Shown here: positions 46,938-56,600 of the stretch, piece after piece
Numbering within the stretch: position 1 is the stretch's first letter
How the letters are laid out: each line of letters starts with the position of its first letter
NCBI RefSeq assembly: GCF_003265995.1
Contig: NZ_MVJN01000011.1
Span: forward strand, 1-64,000
Origin: Legionella quinlivanii
Lineage (GTDB): Bacteria; Pseudomonadota; Gammaproteobacteria; Legionellales; Legionellaceae
DNA: 64,000 nt
Direction of reading: 5' to 3'
The notes under the pieces: model-generated
Database searches by the model: none
Seen by the model: the letters and a program-made list of their open reading frames with translations, nothing else
Told to the model about the DNA's origin: nothing
Translations under genes and position numbers: made by a program

Positions 46938-47777
46938 ATGAGTCTGAAATTCACAAAGATGCACGGTTTAGGCAATGATTTTATCGTCATAGACGCAATT
47001 AACCAAACTGCCAATTTAACTGCCAAAGAGATTATTGCGCTGAGCGATCGTCATCGAGGCATAGGCTTTGATCAATGCCTCATCGTTGAACCGTCAAAAG
47101 ATAAATCGCTTGATTTCTTTTATCGCATCATTAATGCGGACGGGCAGGAGGTGGGACAATGCGGAAATGGGGCACGCTGCATTGCCCGATTTCTCTACCA
47201 TTATGGCCTGACTACTAAAAAGAAAATACGCGTCGGTACGCATACCACCACCATGCAGCTAATCCTGAATAAAGATGACTCTGTAACCATTGAAATGCCG
47301 CCACCGAGTCTGAATCCCAAAGAGATCCCTTTCCTGGTGACCCAGCAGCAAGACTCTTATGTATTATCATTAGCCAAGGGGAACAATGTCGCCGTTCATG
47401 CAATTAGCGTTGGGAATCCCCATGCCGTAACTCTGGTAAATGACATTCAGAAAGCCCCGGTAAATACCCTTGGCGAGGAAATCAGTTTTCATCCCCTGTT
47501 CCCGGAGCAAGTCAATGCGGAGTTTATGGAGATAATTACCAATGATCGCCTGCAGGTTCGTGTTTATGAGCGCGGCTGCGGTGAAACCCAGGCTTGTGGC
47601 AGCGGAGCCGTCGCTGCTGCAGCTATCGGCCGCCTTTTTTACCAGATGGAGGAAACGATTCAGGTGGATCTGCCTGGCGGTGAACTCCTCGTAAAATGGC
47701 AAAATCAGGCCTCCCCCATTTATCTTACTGGTCCTGCCACTTTTGTCTATGAAGGAACTTTACTGTTATGCGGATAG
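46938..47777 (+). CDS. dapF: Diaminopimelate epimerase
   Basis: Interconverts LL- and meso-diaminopimelate for lysine and peptidoglycan. 279 aa from the chosen ATG (MSLKFTKMHGLGNDFIVID). Both catalytic Cys sites are present, in QCGNGARCIARF and ETQACGSGAVAAAA. An upstream in-frame start would run through lptM and is rejected. Overlaps trkA by 10 bp. Confidence 0.97.
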   Translation: MSLKFTKMHGLGNDFIVIDAINQTANLTAKEIIALSDRHRGIGFDQCLIVEPSKDKSLDFFYRIINADGQEVGQCGNGARCIARFLYHYGLTTKKKIRVGTHTTTMQLILNKDDSVTIEMPPPSLNPKEIPFLVTQQQDSYVLSLAKGNNVAVHAISVGNPHAVTLVNDIQKAPVNTLGEEISFHPLFPEQVNAEFMEIITNDRLQVRVYERGCGETQACGSGAVAAAAIGRLFYQMEETIQVDLPGGELLVKWQNQASPIYLTGPATFVYEGTLLLCG

Positions 47778-49144
47778 TCATTCTGGGAGCAGGCCAGGTC
47801 GGGGGAACGCTGGCACAAAATCTGGCCAGAGAAAATAATGATATTTTTTTAATCGACCAGGATGAAAGCCGCCTGCAGGAGTTGCAGTATCGTCTTGATA
47901 TACAGACGGTGCGCGGAAATGCAGCCTATCCGAGTGTATTAATTGAAGCAGGTATTGAACAAGCCGATATGCTTATTGCGGTTACAAATAGCGATGAAAT
48001 TAACATGATGGCCTGTCAGATAGCCTACAGTCTCTTTCGCACGCCGACCAAAATAGCTCGTATTCGATCGCATAACTATTATAAATACCCGCAGCTATTT
48101 CAGGATGAGCATGTTCCGGTTGATGTATGCATCAGTCCGGAAAAACTGGTAACTGACCATATCGAAAGTCTTATTGACTATCCCGGTGTATCTCAGGTTC
48201 TCGACTTTGCTGACGGCCATGTATTAATGGTGACTATCAAGCCGTTATCCTCGGGTTTAATGGTAGGCAAGACTATCAGGCAACTTCATGAACATCTCCA
48301 GGGGATTGAAGCGCGCGTTGTGATGATCTTTCGCGATAAGGACGTACTCTCACCGCAGGATGAGATGCAGGTTGCCAGCGGTGATGAGGTCATTTTTATT
48401 GCCTCCCCACAAGCAATTAAAGAAGCACTGATTGCGCTTGGACGCTACACTCACCCCAATCGACGTATCATAATTGCCGGCGGCGGGCATATCGGTACCG
48501 AGCTGGCGCAGGCTCTGGAACATCGCTATCGAATTAAAGTGATTGATCGAAGCCCTGATCGAACCCATGATTTGGTGACTCAATTGCACAAGGGCACTGT
48601 ATTACAGGGTGATGTCGCCGATCGTGATCTTTTAGTCAATGAAAATATCGAGTTTACCGATGTGTTCTGTGCAGTAACTAACGACGATGAAGTCAATATC
48701 ATGTCATGTCTGCAGGCAAAACGTCTGGGCGCCCGCCAGGTAATGGCCCTGGTTAACCGCAATGCCTATGTGGATCTGATTGAAGGCAGCAATATCGATC
48801 AGGCTATTTCACCGCAGCTGATTACAATTGGCAGTATTCTCACCAAACTGCGCCGCGGGAATATGGTTAAGGTGTATCGCTTCCAACATAGCGAAGCAGA
48901 AGCTGTAGAATTAATTATTCATGGCGATGAGCACACTTCGAAAGTAGTTGGACGCCCAGTGAGTTTATTGAATTTACCGGCAGGCTGTTCAATAGCAGCC
49001 TTATTTCGTAATGGCCAGGTATTAATGGTTAATCCTGAACTGATATTGCTATCAGGAGATCACATCATCCTTCTGATTTTAAAGAAAAAATATATTAGCA
49101 ACATTGAATCGCTCTTCCAGGTGAGCCTGAGTTTTGTGGGTTAA
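47768..49144 (+). CDS. trkA: Trk potassium uptake regulatory subunit TrkA
   Basis: 458 aa cytoplasmic gate of the Trk system. Two RCK/NAD-binding halves (ILGAGQVGGTLAQNLA; IIAGGGHIGTELAQAL), each with a TrkA_C domain. Normal length. Two bases separate it from trkH. Confidence 0.97.
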   Translation: MRIVILGAGQVGGTLAQNLARENNDIFLIDQDESRLQELQYRLDIQTVRGNAAYPSVLIEAGIEQADMLIAVTNSDEINMMACQIAYSLFRTPTKIARIRSHNYYKYPQLFQDEHVPVDVCISPEKLVTDHIESLIDYPGVSQVLDFADGHVLMVTIKPLSSGLMVGKTIRQLHEHLQGIEARVVMIFRDKDVLSPQDEMQVASGDEVIFIASPQAIKEALIALGRYTHPNRRIIIAGGGHIGTELAQALEHRYRIKVIDRSPDRTHDLVTQLHKGTVLQGDVADRDLLVNENIEFTDVFCAVTNDDEVNIMSCLQAKRLGARQVMALVNRNAYVDLIEGSNIDQAISPQLITIGSILTKLRRGNMVKVYRFQHSEAEAVELIIHGDEHTSKVVGRPVSLLNLPAGCSIAALFRNGQVLMVNPELILLSGDHIILLILKKKYISNIESLFQVSLSFVG

Positions 49145-49146
49145 TA

Positions 49147-50598
49147 ATGCAAATTAAAACGATTTTACGCATCCTTGGCATTTTGCTCATGCTGTTTAGT
49201 ATCAGCATGCTCACTCCTATCCTTTTTAATATCATTTTCCGGGAAGATTTTCTATGGCCCTTTATAATCGCCTTCCTTTGTACTTTTGGTACAGGCGGCT
49301 TGTTATGGCTGCTCTTTCGCCAAAGCAGAAACGAGCTTAAGACTCGAGATGGCTTTTTAATCGTCGCCCTTTTCTGGAGCGTTCTCTGTTTATTTGCATC
49401 GCTGCCCTTTCTGTTTGCAATACAAAGTCCTAATCCAGTTACTGACGCTTTTTTTGAATCGGTCTCGGGCTTAACTACAACCGGCGCTACAATTATTGGT
49501 GATCTCGACAGTCTTCCGCATGCTGTTCTGTTCTACCGCCAGCAGCTGCAATTTCTGGGAGGTATGGGTATCGTAGTTCTCGCGGTGGCCATATTGCCTA
49601 TGCTGGGGGTTGGTGGTATGCAGCTGTATCGAGCTGAAACCCCTGGCCCAATGAAGGATAGCAAACTCACCCCGCGGATTGCCCAAACAGCCAAAGCGCT
49701 ATGGTCAATCTATGTTTTATTAACTCTGCTGTGTATGCTTTGCTATTGGATAAGCGGAATGGATTGGTTTGATGCGCTGGGCGAAAGTTTCTCTACCGTT
49801 TCCACAGGCGGCTTTTCCATGCATGACAACAGTTTTGCATTCTATCAAAGTGAATTGATTGAGTCGGTCGCCTGCTTTTTTATGTTATTGGGAGGGACAA
49901 ACTTTGCACTTCATTTTTTTACCTTCAAAAAACGAAGTTTAAAACATTACTGGCAGGATGAGGAATTTCGCACATATGTCAGCTTTCTTTTAATTGCTAC
50001 TCTGATTGTGACCGGTAGTCTGGTGATTTATGACTTCTTTGATATCAGCCACAATACCGTGATTACCGTATTGTTTAACATAATTTCCCTGGCAACCACC
50101 ACAGGCTTTATTGCCGAACCATTTAATGACTGGCCCACTTTTACACCTATCTTGCTAATAATGCTTGGTTTGATTGGCGGCTGCGCTGCCTCAACCAGTG
50201 GCGGCATCAAAGTCATTCGCGCCCTGCTCATTTTTAAGCAATCCAGGCGAGAAATGATTCGTTTGGTTCATCCCAATGCTATAGTGCCCATCAAAATTGG
50301 CAAGCATTGTCTGCCAGAACCCATTTTGCAATCCATGTGGAGCTTTATTTCTGTATTTATTGCTTTATTTATTCTATTGCTGTTAATTTTTATGGGATTC
50401 GGCAATGATTTCCTTACTGCATTTTCCGCAATTGCCGTTTCTATTTCCAATTCAGGAGCAGGTTTAGGAGCAATCAGTGAAAATATGGCCGTCTTAAATC
50501 ACTGGAGCAAATGGGTTCTTATCTTTGCTATGGTTGCCGGACGCCTGGAAATTTTCTCTTTATTGATTTTATTTTCCCCTCGCTTTTGGGAACGCTAG
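49147..50598 (+). CDS. trkH: Trk potassium transporter subunit TrkH
   Basis: 483 aa inner-membrane channel-like K+ transporter with ten or more helices. P-loop filter segments include SGLTTTGATIIGDLD, FSTVSTGGFSMHDN, LATTTGFIAEPFND and ISNSGAGLGAISEN. Forms an operon with trkA. Confidence 0.97.
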   Translation: MQIKTILRILGILLMLFSISMLTPILFNIIFREDFLWPFIIAFLCTFGTGGLLWLLFRQSRNELKTRDGFLIVALFWSVLCLFASLPFLFAIQSPNPVTDAFFESVSGLTTTGATIIGDLDSLPHAVLFYRQQLQFLGGMGIVVLAVAILPMLGVGGMQLYRAETPGPMKDSKLTPRIAQTAKALWSIYVLLTLLCMLCYWISGMDWFDALGESFSTVSTGGFSMHDNSFAFYQSELIESVACFFMLLGGTNFALHFFTFKKRSLKHYWQDEEFRTYVSFLLIATLIVTGSLVIYDFFDISHNTVITVLFNIISLATTTGFIAEPFNDWPTFTPILLIMLGLIGGCAASTSGGIKVIRALLIFKQSRREMIRLVHPNAIVPIKIGKHCLPEPILQSMWSFISVFIALFILLLLIFMGFGNDFLTAFSAIAVSISNSGAGLGAISENMAVLNHWSKWVLIFAMVAGRLEIFSLLILFSPRFWER

Positions 50599-50626
50599 AA
50601 GTTGCGCTGTAACAAGGAGGTTTTAA

Positions 50627-53600
50627 ATGCCCAATCAATTTGTCGACTCATTACTGGCCAAAGCCGATCTCCCTGCTTTACTCATTGCTTATCAATCAGA
50701 CAAACCGGATATTAGCCTGTTAAGCAAGCTTGTTGATGATTTGGCTCAGCAGCACTCTTTTGATTTATTGGAAACCCTGTTAAAGGTGATCGAAACCGGT
50801 GGAAGCGATGACAGACTGGAGGTGATTACCACCAGGATATCCATTCATTTTCTTTCACAGATTCTGGAGCGCGATCAGCAGCAAGCACTTAAAGCAAGCT
50901 TCGACAGAATCAATGAAACCCCTGACTTATGGCCTCAATGTCTGCTTGCTCTAAGCACCTGGATTAAGTCAGGCGAGCGCAGAACAGCCTTAACCAGTTT
51001 GCTGGCCATCTTATCCAATACCCAGCGGGAAACGCTTTATGCCGCACTGACCGATAGACCCGAAAAGGATGCCGTCTGGCTTGGTGAATTGATTGGCTAT
51101 ATCCTGAAAAATGAATCGCTCCAGGAACCCGAAGCCAAAGCTCATTTGCAGCGTCTGAGCAGTTGTCTCCTGCTTTCTGCTGCCGAAATACCTGCACAAT
51201 CCATTAACAGCCTGTCACTCTTGCTCGAGGATGAGGAGCTTATTGACAGCATTTTAAAACTGCGCGCCATTGCCTCTACCTACGCCAAGGAAAATCAGGA
51301 AGCTCACGGACGATTTGCCTCATCCAGACAGACTTATCTAAACAAATATGAAAATCTTATTCAGGCGCTCGCCATCAGAGCCAAAGCTTCGGAAAGCGCT
51401 TATCAGAAAATTATAGCGGACAGGCCGAATCTGGCTAACTGGCTAATGATCGCGCGCCTGAAAAGCTCTGCGGAAAAACCTCTCCAGGAAAGCCTGGTCT
51501 CAGAAGTTCTTACTCATTATTCCCTGTTTAACTGGGAAGACTCGCAATTTGTTGCCGAAGTAATTCCGGTAATGGTTGCCGTCTCCAAAGCAGCCAGCGG
51601 AAAAGAACTGTTCAAACAGTTTTTCAAACGCGATAAACTGAATACTGCTTTTTGTATCCGCTTTTTAAGTGAGTATTACAAGCAAACTGAGGAACTGGAG
51701 CAATTGCTCCAGTTCGTAAAAGACATAAGCCGGAATACTCCGGACCAGAGTTTCACCATTAATTTTTTAACTCAGAACTCAGGTCAATCCCAACGGCTAA
51801 CTGAAAGTTTGCTCAATCTGCTCGAATTAGAACAGTTAATTCCCATTTGCAGCCACATTCTGGCTTTACAACAGATTTTCCACCCGGAGGAATCGCTTTG
51901 TAAACAATATTGCCGTGTGCTGTGCGAAAAGTTGAAATCATCGGCCAATCAGGCAGCTGATTGCAAACGGATAGCGCAGACAATTGCCATTTTACCCAAG
52001 AAATCCAGAGCGCAACCTTTGGAACTCATTTCCTCGCATCTTAATGGATTTTCGAAATTATCAATGGCATGGCTTTCTGCCCTGTTTGAAAGCAATATAA
52101 AAAAGGTCCTGCTGTTTCCCTTTCTTTTAAATTTGATAAGGACAATATCGGCTAAAGAACAACAGCAACTGCTTGAATTGCTCAGCAAAGAGGAATTTTA
52201 TCGTTTTTATATCCATTTACTCCGTAATCAGAATACCGACGAAAAGTTTACTTTCTTAAGTGATTATCTAAAGAAGAAAGATAAGCATTCATTTTTTGAA
52301 TATTTAATACTGCTGACTCCTCAGGTCCATCAGGAAATTCTCGACACCGTACTGCCAGAACTTGAACCAGCACATCTCATTCAGCTCATTATCAGTTTAA
52401 TTAAAAAATCAAAACAGGACAGCAGTTATCTGGCCCCCTTACATCAGTTGCTGATACAGTTTTGCACCCGCATGCAAGCGACACTGGATAGTTCAGCTCC
52501 CATACATCAATGGATTAAATATAATAATGAGGATGACAAGAATATTGTCACCCTTATTGCAGAACAGCTGTTTACGACACCGGCCTGTTTTCACTCTCTT
52601 TGTTCACGCTCGTCCATACTGCAAGACTACACCCCGCAAATTCTTCAGGGTGTACTCGTTAATAATGCGGACAATGACCTAAAGTTACGCGCAGTCCGCA
52701 TCCTTGACTTAATTACGTACAATCCTGAAAAAATGGATGAACGGGCCTTGCGTCTCTTACATTTCTACAAAAACCAAGCCTCTGTATTGCAAAAGATCTT
52801 TAAGAATCTCTACAAAGTGGAGCATTTGTTAAGCGCTGCTGGAAAGAATAATTTTAATGCACTAAAGCATAGTTGCTGGAAATTACTGCATGCTGGACAA
52901 TACAGTGAAAACGCATGCCAATTATTACTTTGTACACAACTAGGGCAATCCCAAACCCTCAAAGAGCTAAGTATCACGCTTACAAACCAACCAGGCTCTA
53001 TACTAAGCCCTGATTACCTAAGCCAGATTGATGATGAGTTGCTTGAGAAAATTCCCGATATGGATCTCATCAACATACTTCTTCAATCACTGGAAGGCCC
53101 CACCTTAACTAACTGGGCTAAGGTAAGAAAGACGGTCGACTTACAGGAAACACCGCAATTATTTATTCATCAACTAATTAATCAAACCAATTCGCAGGCT
53201 GAAAATCCGGTTTTGGACAATCAGGTTTTTCAATTTATTGTAAGCCTTCGCCATTTTAAAAAAGCCATGTCAGGGCTTTCCCAGGAGGAAATATTTTGGC
53301 TCGTTGATACTGGCAAGACAGAGGAAATTGTTCAAAATTTCCCAGATTGGCTGAAGCAGCTTATCAAAAATGGCCAATTGGATACGATTGACCGGGCCAG
53401 CCTGTTCTCTTTATTGCCAAGAGAGCAAGGCTTTCTGCAAACGGTCTATGCCTTGCCTGAACTGCAGTTTTATTTGCCGAAACTTTTCATTGAATTAGCA
53501 CAGAAATCACTGCCGGCCATCCATTATCCAATTCTGGCTGAACAGTTAAAATTGTTCACCCCAGTAGATAGAGAGCGTCATCTTGCAGACGCACAGCGGC

Positions 53601-56600
53601 AAATTAAACCGGAATCAGTGAACCTGGATGTGATTCCCGTGTTTAACCGAATGTTAATGGAGCTCGATTTAAACCATGAGCAGGAGTCTCATCGGGCCTT
53701 GGTTTTAGGCCAGATTGAATTTTTTGCGAAACTATCCTCTAACTCTGCGGTTCATAAAGCTAACCACTATCAATTTGTTCAGGAGTTCCAGCAGGTCACA
53801 TTTAACAGTATGGAAATTTTGCGGCAACGGCATACCGCCTGGACGTCGATTATCCTTGGCAGCCAGCAATTTTCACAGGCAGTCAATATCTGGCTTATCG
53901 ATCTGCCCGAGGCTGATATTGAGCATCATCCGTTCACCAGCACGCTGCTGGAGCATTTTGATATAATCCAGAATCAAGGCTTTATGGATAGCGATTGCTG
54001 CCAGGAGTTTATCCAATCCCTGCTTATGAAACCTCCCGCCAAGATCACAGAAGAGCAATATGTTCTCCTATTTCATAAGCTTACAATCGAAAGACAAAAA
54101 AAACTGGCTGTCAATGTGTTACAGCAAAGCAAACTGGAAGACGTTCAGTGGTCTTCTCTGATTACCCTGGCCAGAGTGTTATCAGTACAGGCTTTATATG
54201 AAATTTTTTTACACAGCCAGACACTTTTCGTTTTTGTCGATTTAATTGCCAGACACCCGGAAGGTATTCATACTCTGGCGCCTGCACAGATCGATAGATT
54301 GCTGTCTGAACTAAGCTCTGCAGAGCAGTTGTGCCGGATATTGAATAGCCAGACACAGCCCAAACTAAAATTTAATTTCGTCAACAGTCTCTTCCAATAT
54401 TTGCAGCGCAATCATCTGGCTCTTGCCGACTGGTTGAATAAAATTAACGCCGACGAGCAGGCATTGGCTGCTCTGGCAAATTATACAGAAGAAAACGCCT
54501 GTCAGGAGCAGCTGCATCAACTCATTATGGAGTCCGTATCACGACGCCAGCAGATACAGAGCTTTTTAAAAAACCCTGATTGGGAAATGCCCATCGAGAG
54601 CGCAGGACTTCTAAATCAGTATATGCGCGATGCCTGGCTCCATCCATGGAAAGGCTGGCAATGCCATCCTCTTCTTTTAAAGTATTTAGGTTTTGCTGAC
54701 GAAGTTATCGCCATGCAGGCCCAAATGGAATTTCTTGAGGAAATCATAAAGCTCAATGAATTTTACGAACCATTGGCCAATACCGGGAGTGTTTCTGAAA
54801 ATACCCTCGTGTCAGCCCGTTGGCTGCAAAGACTGCCCCTGATTGAAGGCGTGCTGATGGAACTTGGAGAGGAAGCGGTAAATCCCTCTCATCCATTGGT
54901 GAATACCGGGGTTGTTAAAAATATAATACAACCCTTGCTGAAACAGGGAAAAGGAATCGCTGAGCAGGTCATCAATGATTTGCCCCAATCAGTCAGTGAA
55001 CTAATTAAGTCCTTCGATTCACTCGGTCAAGCCCCAGCCATACCGCTTAATGCGCTTAAACAGGAACAAATCCAAACCATTCAAGGCGCGTGGGGAAAAT
55101 TTAAGCTCCATCTCACAGCAATTGAATATTACTCCTCACCGCGTCTGTATGCCTTGTTTAATCCTGAGTCTTATTTTGCCAGAATTAATATGAAGCGCAT
55201 TAGCCTGCTACCTAAAGCAGAAAGTGATGCCTTGGCTAATGCCCAGGCTATTCATAAAGAATGGCAGGAACAACAGCAGTTTTTAATCAGCACAAAATTT
55301 AATGAGCTGATGGATGTTTTTTTTAGAGATCCCCAGATTCTACAGGATATAAAAGTCCAGGAGTGGATTTTGGACAATTGTTTGTTTACCCAATCAGGCA
55401 TAAACATTATTCCTCCCTTGTTATACAAACTACTCAGCGCTGTATCCCCTTCATTACTGATAACTCATCTGCAGCAAAGAGAAAACCCCGTACACGCAGC
55501 GAATCTGGCTAAATTCAGCAAGCTGCTAACAAAATATTCAAGTATCCAGGAGCTGGTTTCGGTACTTTATGGCATGGGCAGTCAAAGTCTCGAAGAATTA
55601 TTGACCTGCACCCGTTTTTATCGTTTAGCTTATGCCCCCCTACTTCTATCCATGGTACAGAAAGCTCAGGCTTCAGGCATTTCAAAAAAGGAGGCAGGGC
55701 TTGTGACTCTACCCGAATCCTTAAGCCAGAATTTGGAACTGCAATGGCTGCAAACGGAAATTCAGCATTTACACATCAATGAGGAAAGACTAAAAAAACA
55801 CGGGCGAATGATTGCTGCTGAAGCATTAAAAAGCGGCCATAATCATTATGATAATGAACGCCTGGCTGCATTAAGAAGCCCCGGTCTTAAGCTTGACGTA
55901 GCAGAGCTTGCTATCATCTTTAACAGTTATGCACCAGCCTTTAACCCGCCTAATGAGGCGATTACTCTGGAATTTTTACTAAGCCTGAGTTATTTGCTTG
56001 AGAATCAGCAAAATCTGAACCTGATTCAGGCCCTTAATGAGCGGCTTTTACAGCATACCATTAGAATTGCGCTTGAAAATCCAGCCTTCCACTATCAATT
56101 TCTGAATACCCTGAGCCATCATCCCAGCTCAAGCAGGTTTTGTATTGAGCAGATCAAAAACCGTTTACAACAACACTTAGCCAATTATTTTCCAGAAACG
56201 GTACCTGCCCCCTCTTGTCTGGCCGAATTGACTGCAGCACAGTTTGGACAATTAACCAGAGAGTCTGTCGCTTCGCTTACGACCTTGCAAAAACTGATTT
56301 TCTCTGTAGAACCCGCTGCTGAATTCACTATTTGGCTGAATACAGCGTCGGCCCATATAAAAAAAGACGTTATTGATTTCTCAGCTATTGCCTCTATGAA
56401 TTCCATTCTTCAGCATTGGAAGGAGCACAATAACACTGTGGTATCAGCTCAATTAACAGAAAACATATTGCTAGTGGAAACCTTGCTGTCATCTGACGAT
56501 GAAACATTTTTGCAAAGAGTAGATGAACTTTGCACCTCAGTCTATCGAGATTATCCTGCGGTGTATTTTCATTATCTGGCATTAAGTTTTAACAGAACAA